From contig JAVEWG010000025.1 in NCBI GenBank assembly GCA_034004685.1, positions 1 through 55,801 of the forward strand: 55,801 bases of DNA, written 5' to 3'. The translations under genes were made by a program, and so were the position numbers. This stretch comes from JAEUNX01 sp034004685 (GTDB taxonomy: Bacteria > Pseudomonadota > Gammaproteobacteria > Burkholderiales > Rhodocyclaceae). Positions 8,123 through 16,528 of the stretch are shown one piece after another. Numbering within the stretch: position 1 is the stretch's first letter; each line of letters opens with the position of its first letter. The notes under the pieces were generated by a model. The model was not told the DNA's origin, searched no databases, and saw only the letters and a list, made by a program, of their open reading frames with translations.

Positions 8123-9433
8123 ATGGCTGAAGCATCCCTCCTCGCCATTCAAGCCCCGCCCGCCCGCTCCTCCCAGGGCCGCAGCAGCGCCCGCGCCCCG
8201 GAAGAATCCGGCGACCAGCAGGCTTTCTCCAGAGAACTCAAGGAGCGTCTCCAACCCGCGGAACAGGGGCGCACACCGGCCGGCACCAGCGGGGAAGGCG
8301 CCCCGGAGACCGCCACGGTGGAGGCTATCTCCCTGAAGGATGGTGCCCTATCCACAGAAACCGAGACCGATCGTCCCGCAAGCGCTGAGGAGCCGCTCCT
8401 GGACTTGGGGACCACCGATCCCGCCACCCAGGCAGCCCTTGCCGGTTTGCCGGCAGCCATTGCCGCCGCGCTCCCACGGAATCCCCTGAGCACCCCGCCG
8501 GACACCCCCGGCCAGACCATGGCCCCGACATTGGCGACCGGGCACGCCACGCCACTGCCGTCGGCCGCCGGGCCTGGCCTGGAGGAATCAGCTCTTGGGA
8601 CGGGACAAGCCGTCGCCACCACGGAGCCGGGCCTGCCCGCGACCCCAACCCTGCTCGGCGGGCAATCGGCCATCGGGGCATACCCCGCCGCGTCAACAGA
8701 TGGCACCGAGCTCCATGCGTTGGCCACGGCCCCAGCGCCATCGGGTAATCAAGGGGCCCCGGTCCAGAACCTCGCGCCCCTGGCTTCCAGCGGCACCGAT
8801 AACGCCCCCTCCACACCCAGCCTGGGGGCAGCAGCCCCTTCCATCGATGGCACGGGGACCAGCCCGGGCCCGGCAGCCACCACGCCCGCCATGGAAACCC
8901 CCATGGGGGCCACCCTCTCTGACCAGGGGAACTACCTGGCGGGCCTGTCGGCCACGGCAACCCATCACCAGCCTGCTCCCGCCCCGGCAACCCCCAGCCT
9001 GCCCCAGATGTCGGTGAGCACCCCGGTGGGCTACGATGCCTGGGCCGGCGAGGTGGCCAACCGCGTGGTGTGGATGAGCAAGCATCAGGAAAACACCGCG
9101 GAACTCATCCTGACCCCGCCCCAGCTTGGCCGCCTGGAAGTTTCCGTCTCGGTGGATGGCGACAAGACCAGCGCCCAGTTCGTGGCCGCCACCCCCGCTG
9201 CCCGGGAAGCGCTGGAGCAAGCCCTGCCCCGCCTGCGGGAGGCGCTGGCCCAGTCCGGCATCACCTTGACCGACGCCAGCGTGAATACTGCTGGTCAACA
9301 AGGGCAACAATCCGGCGACAATGGCGGGAGTAATCGTCGGCGGTACGCCACGCAGGAGTCTGGCACGGCCACCATCAGCCCAGCGACCGAATGGGTTCGC
9401 CGCGGGGAAGGATTGGTGGACACCTTCGCCTAG
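8123..9433 (+). CDS. fliK: Flagellar hook-length control protein FliK
   Basis: FliK measures hook length and triggers the export switch from hook to filament substrates through FlhB. The 436-residue product has a long low-complexity Ala/Pro/Gly/Thr region (about 1-310), as expected for the ruler. The conserved C-terminal substrate-switch domain has the signature ENTAELILTPPQLGRLEVSVS, QFVAATPAAREALEQALPRLREAL. The start at 8123 has AAGGA 8 bases upstream and lies just after a sigma-54 promoter; the longer frame from 8057 would begin inside the promoter. A terminator follows. Confidence 0.92.
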   Translation: MAEASLLAIQAPPARSSQGRSSARAPEESGDQQAFSRELKERLQPAEQGRTPAGTSGEGAPETATVEAISLKDGALSTETETDRPASAEEPLLDLGTTDPATQAALAGLPAAIAAALPRNPLSTPPDTPGQTMAPTLATGHATPLPSAAGPGLEESALGTGQAVATTEPGLPATPTLLGGQSAIGAYPAASTDGTELHALATAPAPSGNQGAPVQNLAPLASSGTDNAPSTPSLGAAAPSIDGTGTSPGPAATTPAMETPMGATLSDQGNYLAGLSATATHHQPAPAPATPSLPQMSVSTPVGYDAWAGEVANRVVWMSKHQENTAELILTPPQLGRLEVSVSVDGDKTSAQFVAATPAAREALEQALPRLREALAQSGITLTDASVNTAGQQGQQSGDNGGSNRRRYATQESGTATISPATEWVRRGEGLVDTFA

Positions 9434-9551
9434 CGCTTGGAAAAATCGTGGGGGGCGATCCGAGGCAGGCCCAAGCAGCACAACCGAGCCCAAGGCAAGG
9501 TGAGCAGCGGGGCCCCCAGCGGGACGCCCCACACACAAGCGCGGGGGAATT

Positions 9552-9573
9552 GGGGGATCCTTGTCCCCCTTTT
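9552..9573 (+). terminator. Rho-independent terminator after fliK
   Basis: Stem GGGGGA (9552-9557), six-base loop, TCCCCC (9564-9569), then four T. It lies 119 bases past the fliK stop and 63 bases before fliL, so fliK forms its own unit or is attenuated before fliL. Confidence 0.65.
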
Positions 9574-9635
9574 CCTGCCATCGACCTGCGTCGTACCTCC
9601 CCATAATTCGTAAAGCCACAAAGGAGAATTGACGT

Positions 9636-10211
9636 ATGGCCAAAGCGCCCGCCAAACCGGAAGCCGAGGAAGAGGCCCCCGCCCCCAAGAGCGGCAAGAA
9701 GAAAATACTGCTGATCATCCTCGTTCTGGTGGTCCTGCTGGTGCTGACTGCGGGAGGTCTGGGATACATGCTCATGTCCAAGAAAAAACCCGCTGAAGGG
9801 GGCGGCGATGGGGCCCATGAGGGCGAGGCCGCCAAACCCAAGGTCACGCTGGATGCCTCCAAGCCGCCCACCTTCGCGCCCCTGGATCCCTTCACGGTGA
9901 ACCTGGCGCCCGAGAACGGCGACCACTTTCTCCAGGCCATTCTGGTGCTGAAAATGGTTGATCCCAAGAGCGGTGAAGCCATCAAGCTCTTCATGCCGGA
10001 GATCCGCCATCGCATCAATCTGATCCTGTCCAGCAAGCGCCCCTCCGACCTGGGCTCCATCGAGGGCCGGGAGGATCTGGCCGACGAGATCATGGAAGAA
10101 TGCAACGACGTGCTGGGCTTCCCCCCTCCCCCCAAGCGCAGCAAGCGGCGGGGAGAGGACCCCGAGGGGCCGGTGCTGGCCGTCCTGTTCAACTCCTTCA
10201 TCATTCAATAA
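9636..10211 (+). CDS. fliL: Flagellar basal-body-associated protein FliL
   Basis: FliL surrounds the stator units and supports torque. The 191-residue product has a charged N terminus, one membrane helix at about 24-46 (ILLIILVLVVLLVLTAGGLGYMLM), a linker, and the periplasmic FliL domain (FTVNLAPENGDHFLQAILVLKMVD, MPEIRHRINLILSSKRPSDLGSIEGREDLADEI). Within the domain an Arg/Lys-rich insertion (FPPPPKRSKRRGEDPEG) lies close to the end. AAAGGAG stands 9 bases before the start. It begins the fliLMN(OPQR) group after the fliK terminator; no convincing sigma-54 site was found in that gap. Confidence 0.93.
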   Translation: MAKAPAKPEAEEEAPAPKSGKKKILLIILVLVVLLVLTAGGLGYMLMSKKKPAEGGGDGAHEGEAAKPKVTLDASKPPTFAPLDPFTVNLAPENGDHFLQAILVLKMVDPKSGEAIKLFMPEIRHRINLILSSKRPSDLGSIEGREDLADEIMEECNDVLGFPPPPKRSKRRGEDPEGPVLAVLFNSFIIQ

Positions 10212-10226
10212 GGCGCAAAGCCCGCC

Positions 10227-11237
10227 ATGTCCGACTTCCTGTCCCAAGATGAAGTAGATGCCCTCCTCCGAGGCGTCACCGGGGAGGCGGACGACCATTC
10301 CGACACGGACGAGTCCGGCGATGGCGTGCGGGTCTACAACCTGGCCACCCAGGAGCGCATCGTGCGTGGGCGCATGCCCACCATGGAGCTCATCAACGAG
10401 CGTTTCGCCCGCTACCTGCGCATTGGCCTGTTCAACTTCATGCACCGCAACGCCGAGATCTCGGTGGGGCCCATCAAGGTGCAGAAGTACAGCGAGTTCG
10501 TCCGCAACCTGGTGGTGCCCACCAACCTCAACCTGATCCTGGCCAAGCCCCTGCGGGGCACCGGCCTGATGGTGTTCGACCCCAATCTGGTGTTCCTGGT
10601 GGTGGACAACATGTTTGGCGGCGATGGCCGCTTCCACACCCGGGTGGAGGGACGGGACTTCACCCCCACCGAGCAGCGCATCATCCAGGGCATGCTCAAC
10701 ACCGTATTCACCGAATACGAAAAGGCCTGGGCGCCGGTGTTCAAGCTGCAATTCGAATACCTGCGCTCCGAGATGAACTCCCAGTTCGCCAACATCGCCA
10801 CCCCATCGGAGATCGTGGTGTCCACCAGCTTCACCCTGGAGCTGGGGGGCTCCCAGGCGGAGATGCACTTCTGCTTCCCCTACTCCATGCTGGAGCCGAT
10901 CCGGGACTTGCTCTACTCCACCATGCAGAGCGACCACATCACCCAGGACCGGCGCTGGGTCAGCACCCTGTCCCGCCAGCTGCAGGGCGCCGAGGTCACC
11001 CTCACCTGCAACCTGGGAAGCACCCAGCTCACCCTGCGGGACATCGTCAACATGAAACCTGGCGACGTGATTCCCCTCCAGGTGCCGGAACTGATTCAGG
11101 CCATGGTGGACGGAGTCCCGGTCCTGGAGGGCCGCTACGGCCTCCAGAATGGTCAATACGCAATCAAGGTGGAGCGCATCGTCGGGCCCGAGGAGAGCGA
11201 CGCCACCTCCCCCTTGCATGGAGCACACAATGGCTGA
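10227..11237 (+). CDS. fliM: Flagellar motor switch protein FliM
   Basis: FliM is the C-ring component that binds phosphorylated CheY. The 336-residue product opens with the CheY-binding segment (LSQDEVDALLRGV, residues 4-16). The middle CheC-like domain has the family sequences ERFARYLRIGLFNFMHRNAEI and FGGDGRFHTRVEGRDFTPTEQRII. It ends with a SpoA domain (VTLTCNLGSTQLTLRDIVNMKPGDVIPL). Length is typical. Its end overlaps the start of fliN by eight bases. Confidence 0.97.
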   Translation: MSDFLSQDEVDALLRGVTGEADDHSDTDESGDGVRVYNLATQERIVRGRMPTMELINERFARYLRIGLFNFMHRNAEISVGPIKVQKYSEFVRNLVVPTNLNLILAKPLRGTGLMVFDPNLVFLVVDNMFGGDGRFHTRVEGRDFTPTEQRIIQGMLNTVFTEYEKAWAPVFKLQFEYLRSEMNSQFANIATPSEIVVSTSFTLELGGSQAEMHFCFPYSMLEPIRDLLYSTMQSDHITQDRRWVSTLSRQLQGAEVTLTCNLGSTQLTLRDIVNMKPGDVIPLQVPELIQAMVDGVPVLEGRYGLQNGQYAIKVERIVGPEESDATSPLHGAHNG

Positions 11238-11706
11238 CACAGAAGATTTTGCCGATCAGGTCGGCGACGACGATTGGGCTGCTGCCATGCAGGAGCAGGC
11301 CACCTCCGAAGCGGATTTGGAAGCCCAGAAGGTGGCCGCGGACCTGGCCGCGGCGGCCCAGTCCGCCGATTCACCCTATCAGGCCAAACCGGCCAGTCAT
11401 CTCTTCCCGGATTTCGGGGCCAGCGGCACCAGGCCCGGCGCCATGAACGACTTCGACATGATTCTGGATATTCCCGTCCAGATCACCGTGGAGCTGGGCC
11501 GCACCAAGCTTTCCATCCGCAACCTGCTGCAGCTGGCCCACGGCTCGGTAGTGGAGTTGGACGGCCTGGCTGGCGAGCCCATGGACGTGCTGGTCAACGG
11601 CACCCTCATCGCCCAGGGGGAAGTGGTGGTGGTAAACGACAAATTCGGCATCCGCCTCACCGACATCATCACCCCCACCGAGCGGATGCGTAAGCTGCGC
11701 ACCTAG
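11230..11706 (+). CDS. fliN: Flagellar motor switch protein FliN
   Basis: FliN forms the base of the C ring and docks FliH-FliI. The 158-residue product has a variable acidic N-terminal half. The SpoA domain lies at about 75-157, with the FliN signature DIPVQITVELGRTKLSIRNLLQLAHGSVVELDGLAGEPMDVLVNG, in which the typical Gly and Asp positions are kept. The start is placed at 11230 because GGAG lies six bases upstream; it overlaps the fliM end. Confidence 0.95.
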   Translation: MADTEDFADQVGDDDWAAAMQEQATSEADLEAQKVAADLAAAAQSADSPYQAKPASHLFPDFGASGTRPGAMNDFDMILDIPVQITVELGRTKLSIRNLLQLAHGSVVELDGLAGEPMDVLVNGTLIAQGEVVVVNDKFGIRLTDIITPTERMRKLRT

Positions 11707-11808
11707 GCCCCGCCCGGAAGGCTCTGCCTGCCCCAACCCGGAAAAGCCCGCCCTTTTCCCGCCTTATCCAGCGCTGCCTCCCTAAGCCGGGGCGTTAAGC
11801 TGGGCACC

Positions 11809-12231
11809 ATGCAATCTCCGGTGCCCATCGTGACACAGCGCTGCCTCCTGATGATCTCCCTCCTTGCCCCGGGCGCCGCCCGGGCGGCGGATACCCCCGA
11901 AGTGGCCGGCAGCATCGGCCAGATGCTGCTGGGACTGGCCGTGGTGGTGGGCCTGCTGCTGGCCACCCTATGGATCCTGAAGCGGGTGGCCGCCCCCCGG
12001 GGGGCGGCCAGCGCCCTCAAGGTTCTGGGCGCCGCCCCGGTGGGACCCCGGGAGCGGGTGGTCCTGGTGGAGGTGGCGGGCAAGGTCTTGGTGCTCGGGG
12101 TGGCCCCCGGCCGGGTCAACGCCCTCCACACCCTGGAAGCCACCGACCTTCCGGCTCTGGCCACCGCCAGCGAACCCCCTGCCGGGGAGTTCCACAAGCG
12201 TCTGCGCCAATTCCTGGAGGCCAAGGGATGA
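11809..12231 (+). CDS. fliO: Flagellar biosynthesis protein FliO
   Basis: FliO helps assemble the FliP ring of the export gate and is the least conserved of the group. The 140-residue product has a signal-like N terminus (LLMISLLAPGAARAA), one membrane helix (SIGQMLLGLAVVVGLLLATLWIL) and a cytoplasmic FliO domain (GAASALKVLGAAPVGPRERVVLVEVAGKVLVLGVAPGRVNALHTL). The gene follows fliN by about 100 bases and overlaps the fliP start by four, so it is in the fliOPQR unit. An inverted repeat GGAAAAG/CTTTTCC stands in the gap near 11740-11760. Confidence 0.9.
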   Translation: MQSPVPIVTQRCLLMISLLAPGAARAADTPEVAGSIGQMLLGLAVVVGLLLATLWILKRVAAPRGAASALKVLGAAPVGPRERVVLVEVAGKVLVLGVAPGRVNALHTLEATDLPALATASEPPAGEFHKRLRQFLEAKG

Positions 12232-12971
12232 AGCGGACCCTGAAGGCCGCGACCTTGCTGGCCACCCTCCTGCTACCCCTGGCGGCCGCGGCCCAAAGCC
12301 TGCCGGCCCTCACCACTACTCCGGCACCGGGGGGCGGCACGGCCTACAGCCTGCCGGTGCAGACCCTGGTGCTCCTCAGCAGTCTCACCTTCATTCCAGC
12401 CGCCGTGCTGATGATGACCAGCTTCACCCGGATCATCATCGTGTTCTCCCTGCTGCGCAGCGCCCTGGGCACCCAGTCCTCCCCCCCCAACCAGGTGCTG
12501 ATCGGCCTGGCCCTGTTCCTGTCCTTCTTCATCATGGGGCCGGTGGCCGACAAGGTTTATTCCGAAGCCTATCTGCCCCTCTCGGAAAACCGCATCAGCT
12601 TCGAACTGGCCCTGGAACGGGCCACGGTACCGGTCAAGGGCTTCATGTTGAAGCAAGTGCGGGAACCGGATCTGTCCCTGTTCACCAAGCTTTCCAAGAC
12701 CGCAAAGGTGGACAAGGCCGAGGACCTGCCCATGCGGGTCATCATCCCCGCCTTCGTCACCTCGGAATTGAAGACCGCCTTCCAGATTGGCTTCATCGTC
12801 TTCATTCCCTTCCTGATCATCGACATGGTGGTGGCCTCGGTCCTCATGTCCATGGGGATGATGATGATGAGCCCGGTAATCGTCGCCCTGCCCTTCAAGA
12901 TCATGCTCTTCGTGCTGGTGGACGGCTGGAACCTGCTGATCGGCTCCCTGGTGCAAAGCTTCGCCGTATAG
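12228..12971 (+). CDS. fliP: Flagellar export gate protein FliP
   Basis: FliP makes the pentameric core of the export channel. The 247-residue product has a cleavable signal (LLATLLLPLAAAAQS), then the four membrane helices and signatures of the FliP/SctR family: SLTFIPAAVLMMTSFTRIIIVFSLLRSALGTQ, LPMRVIIPAFVTSELKTAFQIGF, and the Met-rich segment SVLMSMGMMMMSPVIVALPFKIMLFVLVDGW. The Met-rich loop is the gasket of the channel in homologues. The start overlaps the fliO stop. Confidence 0.97.
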   Translation: MKRTLKAATLLATLLLPLAAAAQSLPALTTTPAPGGGTAYSLPVQTLVLLSSLTFIPAAVLMMTSFTRIIIVFSLLRSALGTQSSPPNQVLIGLALFLSFFIMGPVADKVYSEAYLPLSENRISFELALERATVPVKGFMLKQVREPDLSLFTKLSKTAKVDKAEDLPMRVIIPAFVTSELKTAFQIGFIVFIPFLIIDMVVASVLMSMGMMMMSPVIVALPFKIMLFVLVDGWNLLIGSLVQSFAV

Positions 12972-12985
12972 AGGAATCCACCACC

Positions 12986-13255
12986 ATGAATCCCACTGCT
13001 GTCGTGGATCTGGGCCGCCAGGCCCTGGAAGTGACCCTGCTGGTCGCCGCGCCCCTGTTCCTTGCCGCCCTGGTCACCGGCTTGATCATCAGCATCTTCC
13101 AGGCCGCCACCCAGATCAACGAGATGACCCTGTCCTTCGTTCCCAAGCTGGTGGCGATCTTCATCACCCTGGTGCTGGCCGGGCCCTGGATGATCACCAT
13201 CCTCACCGACTTCATGCGCCGGCTGTATGAATCCATACCCGCCATGATCGGCTAA
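12986..13255 (+). CDS. fliQ: Flagellar export gate protein FliQ
   Basis: This small two-helix gate subunit of 89 residues, the usual length, wraps the FliP-FliR core. It has two membrane helices (ALEVTLLVAAPLFLAALVTGLIISIFQAATQINEMTLSFVPK and AIFITLVLAGPWMITILTDFM) with the family QAATQINEMTLSFVPK loop intact. GAGGAA lies upstream of the start. Confidence 0.96.
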   Translation: MNPTAVVDLGRQALEVTLLVAAPLFLAALVTGLIISIFQAATQINEMTLSFVPKLVAIFITLVLAGPWMITILTDFMRRLYESIPAMIG

Positions 13256-13274
13256 GGCCCTCTGCGCCAGCCCC

Positions 13275-14057
13275 ATGCTTTCTGTCTCCAGCGGCCAGCT
13301 CGAAGCCTGGATCGCCGCCTTCGCCTTTCCCCTGGCGCGCATCCTGGGCGTCATCGCCGCCGCGCCCCTGTTCAACAGCCGGGGAGTGCCCACCCGGATC
13401 CGCCTAGCCCTGGGTCTGGCGGTGGCCCTGGCAGTGGTGCCGGCGCTGCCCCCCATGCCCCGGGTTCCCCTGAGTTCCTGGCTGGCCCTGACGGTGCTGG
13501 CCCAGGAGGCCTTCATCGGGATCGCCATGGGTTTTGTCCTGCGCCTGGTGTTCGTGGCGGTGGACGCCGCGGGGGAGCTCATCGGTCTCCAGATGGGCCT
13601 GTCCTTCGCTACCTTCTTCGATCCGGAAGCCGGCGGACAGACCATCGTCCTGGCGGAATTCCTGGGGCTGCTCACCAGCCTGATCTTTCTGGGAATCAAC
13701 GGTCACCTGCTGCTCCTGGAGGTGGCCGCCCACAGCTTTGAATGGCTGCCGGTGGCCACCCCGATTTCCGCCCGGGGCTGGCATTTCGTGGCCTACTACG
13801 GCATCACGGTGTTCTCGGCCGGCTTCCTGCTGGCCCTGCCCCTGATCGCCGCGCTCCTCATCACCAATATCGCCATGGGGGTGCTGACCCGGGCAGCGCC
13901 CCAGCTCAACCTCTTCGCGGTGGGTTTCCCCATCACCATGACGGCAGGCTTCCTGACCCTGATCCTGGCCCTCAGCGCCTTCGGGCCGGTGGTTCAGCGG
14001 CTCTTCGAGGGGGGGTTCGAGGCCATCGACCTGCTTCTGCGGGCTCTGGCTGGCTAA
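13275..14057 (+). CDS. fliR: Flagellar export gate protein FliR
   Basis: FliR is the single-copy plug-side subunit of the export gate. The 260-residue product has about six hydrophobic segments and FliR family features (PLARILGVIAAAPLFNSRGVPTRIRLALGLAVALAVVPALP, GMGFVLRLVF-like segment, NIAMGVLTRAAPQLNLFAVGFPITMTAGF). In many bacteria flhB and flhA follow; here a MoxR-type ATPase follows instead. It is the last flagellar gene of block 1. Confidence 0.96.
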   Translation: MLSVSSGQLEAWIAAFAFPLARILGVIAAAPLFNSRGVPTRIRLALGLAVALAVVPALPPMPRVPLSSWLALTVLAQEAFIGIAMGFVLRLVFVAVDAAGELIGLQMGLSFATFFDPEAGGQTIVLAEFLGLLTSLIFLGINGHLLLLEVAAHSFEWLPVATPISARGWHFVAYYGITVFSAGFLLALPLIAALLITNIAMGVLTRAAPQLNLFAVGFPITMTAGFLTLILALSAFGPVVQRLFEGGFEAIDLLLRALAG

Positions 14058-14121
14058 CTGATATGATGTCAGCGATCCTCGACGCCCCCAGGCACGTACC
14101 CCAGCCTGCCGGAAAATCACC

Positions 14122-15072
14122 ATGACCCCACCGGACCAGAACCCTGCGACGACCCAGATCGCCGCCATCCAGCAGCGCTTCGAACAAAGCGGCTACGTCT
14201 GCGACAGCGCCATCGCTACCGCCGTCTTCCTGGCCGAAAAGCTGCAAAAACCCCTGCTGGTGGAAGGTCCGCCGGGGGTCGGCAAGACCGAGCTGGCCAA
14301 GGCCACCGCAGCGCTCACCGGCAAACCCCTGATCCGCCTACAGTGTTACGAGGGCCTGGATGAAGCCAAAGCCCTCTATGAATGGAAGTACGGCAAGCAG
14401 TTGCTGTACACCCAGGTCCTCAAGGACAAGCTGGCGGACCTGATGGTGGGGACCCAGGGCCTGCAGGAATCCATCGCCCGCCTCCACGAATTCGACGACA
14501 CCTTCTTCAGCGAGGAATTCCTGGAGCCCCGCCCCCTCCTCAAGGCCTTGTGGCAACCTGGCGGCGCGGTACTGCTGATCGACGAACTGGACAAGTCCGA
14601 CGACGAATTCGAAGCCTTCCTGCTGGAGATCCTGTCGGACTACCAAGTTTCCATCCCCGAGCTGGGGACCATCAAGGCCCGCACCACCCCCATCGTCTTC
14701 CTCACTTCCAACAATACCCGGGAGATCGGCGACGCTCTCAAGCGCCGCTGCCTGCACCTCTACATCCCGTTCCCCGAAGCCCGCATCGAGGAGCGCATCA
14801 TCCAGACCCGGGTGCCGGAGGTCGGGGAAGCCTTGCGCCGCCAGCTGGTGGCCTTTGTTCAGGGTCTGCGCCAGCTGGATCTGAAGAAACTGCCGGCGGT
14901 GAGCGAAACCATCGACTGGGCCCGCACCCTGGTCCTGCTCCACGCCCATCAGCTGGATGCCGAGCTGGTGCGCGCCACCCTCAACGTGCTGCTCAAATTC
15001 CAGGACGATATCGAGAACGTGGACGCCCGGATCCCCGCCCTCACGGACCAAGCCCTGGCCGGCCCGGGCTGA
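14122..15072 (+). CDS. MoxR/CoxD-like AAA+ ATPase
   Basis: This 316-residue AAA+ protein is of the MoxR class, in the CoxD-like subgroup. Walker A GPPGVGKT is at 49-56. The subgroup-typical LIRLQCYEGLDEAKALYEWKYGKQLL follows. Walker B is VLLIDELDKSDDEFEAFLLEIL, sensor 1 is PIVFLTSNNTREIGDALKRRCLHLYIPFP. Members pair with VWA proteins and remodel metalloenzymes (as CoxD, NorQ, CbbQ do), and the downstream gene is such a partner. The client is not apparent: no oxidoreductase or carboxylase genes lie next to the pair. It follows fliR by 64 bases, so it might be cotranscribed with the flagellar operon. Confidence 0.85.
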   Translation: MTPPDQNPATTQIAAIQQRFEQSGYVCDSAIATAVFLAEKLQKPLLVEGPPGVGKTELAKATAALTGKPLIRLQCYEGLDEAKALYEWKYGKQLLYTQVLKDKLADLMVGTQGLQESIARLHEFDDTFFSEEFLEPRPLLKALWQPGGAVLLIDELDKSDDEFEAFLLEILSDYQVSIPELGTIKARTTPIVFLTSNNTREIGDALKRRCLHLYIPFPEARIEERIIQTRVPEVGEALRRQLVAFVQGLRQLDLKKLPAVSETIDWARTLVLLHAHQLDAELVRATLNVLLKFQDDIENVDARIPALTDQALAGPG

Positions 15073-15097
15073 GGCGGCGAACTGGCGGGCGGCAGCC

Positions 15098-16489
15098 ATG
15101 ACCGAGGTCCTGAACGACTTCATCCGCGCCCTCCGGGCGGCGGACGTGCGAGTGTCCACCTCCGAATCCATCGACGCCGGGCGGACCCTGGCCCTGCTGG
15201 GCTTTGGCCAGCGCCAGGCGCTGCGGGACGCCCTCTCCCAGGTGCTGGCCAAGAGCGAAGGGGAAAAGGCCGCCTTCGGCGAAGTCTTCGACCGCTATTT
15301 TGCCTTCCGGGCCTTCGACCCCCTTTCACCGCCCGGGGGCGACCATAGCCGGGACGCCCAGAACCCGCAAAACGCCGGCGGCGGCCCTTCCGGCGCGGGG
15401 GGCGGCGGGGCGGCGGGGCAGCCCACCGGCCCATCGTCCCAAAGCCTCGCCCAGCTCATGGATGCAGGGGACCAGACAGCCCTGGAGATGGCCATGGCCG
15501 AAGCCGCCCGCCAGGTGCGGCTCAACCAGATCCAGATGTTCACCCAGCGGGGCCGTTACACGGTGGCGATGCTGGAGGCCATGGGGATCGCCGGGCTGGA
15601 CGAGGAGATCGAGCGCCGCCGGGAGCGCGGCCCCGCCGCCGGGCAACGCCTGTGGCAACAGCGGGACGCCCTGCGCCAGCAGGTGCTGGACTACGTGGAA
15701 AAACAACTGGAGCTGTTTACCGCCAACGCTGGCCGCCAGCTGCGGGAAGAGGTCCTGTCCCGCCTGCGGCTGGAGAACATCCCCCAGCGGGACATGAAGC
15801 AGATGCACGAACTGGTTCGCAAGCTGGCCAAGCGCCTGGTGGCCCTCCATTCCCGCCGGCGCCGGGTGGATGTGCGGGGCCAGCTCGACGTGCGTCGGAC
15901 CATCCGGGCCAACGTGGAATACGGAGGACCCCTCTTCCATACCCTCTGGAAGCAAGCCCGGGTGGACCGCCCCAAGGTGATGGCGGTATGCGATGTTTCA
16001 GGCTCGGTGGCCCGGGCCTCCGGCTTCCTGCTCACCTTCCTCCACAGCCTGCACGAACTCCTGCCCCGGGCGCGCACCTTCGCCTTCTCCGGCAAGCTGG
16101 GGGAAACCACCGCCCTGTTCGACCAGGCGCGGGATTTCCAGGAGGCCGTCGGCCAGACCCTCAAGACCCATGGCATGGGGGCCACCGACTACGGCCAGGC
16201 CTTCATGGACTTGGAGCGGCTCGCCGGGCGCGACATCGACCACCGCACCACGCTCCTGATCCTGGGAGACGCCCGCTCCAACGGCGGCAATCCCCGGGGC
16301 GACATCCTGAAGAAACTCCACGCCCGGGCCCGCCGGGTGATCTGGCTCAACCCCGAACCCCGCTATCGCTGGGGCAGCGGGGACAGCGAGATGCCCCGCC
16401 TGGCGCCTTACTGCGACACGGTGAAGACCTGCGCCTCCCTGCGGGATCTGGAACGGGTGGTTTCCGAGCTGCTGCGCCACGCCGGCTGA
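15098..16489 (+). CDS. CoxE-like VWA-domain protein
   Basis: This 463-residue protein fits the CoxE/VWA family that works with MoxR ATPases. The N-terminal helical part (MTEVLNDFIRALRAADVRVSTSESIDAGRTL) is typical. A Gly/Pro-rich linker follows at about 85-115. The C-terminal VWA domain carries the MIDAS motif D299-V-S301-G-S303, the downstream Thr region (GMGATDYGQAF) and a conserved LGDARSNGGNPR. A divalent metal at MIDAS would bind a client or the ring ATPase. It starts 25 bases after the MoxR-like gene. Convergent with the lipoprotein gene at its end. Confidence 0.83.
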   Translation: MTEVLNDFIRALRAADVRVSTSESIDAGRTLALLGFGQRQALRDALSQVLAKSEGEKAAFGEVFDRYFAFRAFDPLSPPGGDHSRDAQNPQNAGGGPSGAGGGGAAGQPTGPSSQSLAQLMDAGDQTALEMAMAEAARQVRLNQIQMFTQRGRYTVAMLEAMGIAGLDEEIERRRERGPAAGQRLWQQRDALRQQVLDYVEKQLELFTANAGRQLREEVLSRLRLENIPQRDMKQMHELVRKLAKRLVALHSRRRRVDVRGQLDVRRTIRANVEYGGPLFHTLWKQARVDRPKVMAVCDVSGSVARASGFLLTFLHSLHELLPRARTFAFSGKLGETTALFDQARDFQEAVGQTLKTHGMGATDYGQAFMDLERLAGRDIDHRTTLLILGDARSNGGNPRGDILKKLHARARRVIWLNPEPRYRWGSGDSEMPRLAPYCDTVKTCASLRDLERVVSELLRHAG

Positions 16490-16528
16490 GGGCCGGACCG
16501 ACTCAAGCCCAAGAGGGTCAATAACCGC

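Noticed and set aside
9551..9566. Possible sigma-54 site before fliL (TTGGGGGATCCTTGT)
   Set aside because: Spacing is one base short and the GC is missing; the same bases make a better terminator for fliK.
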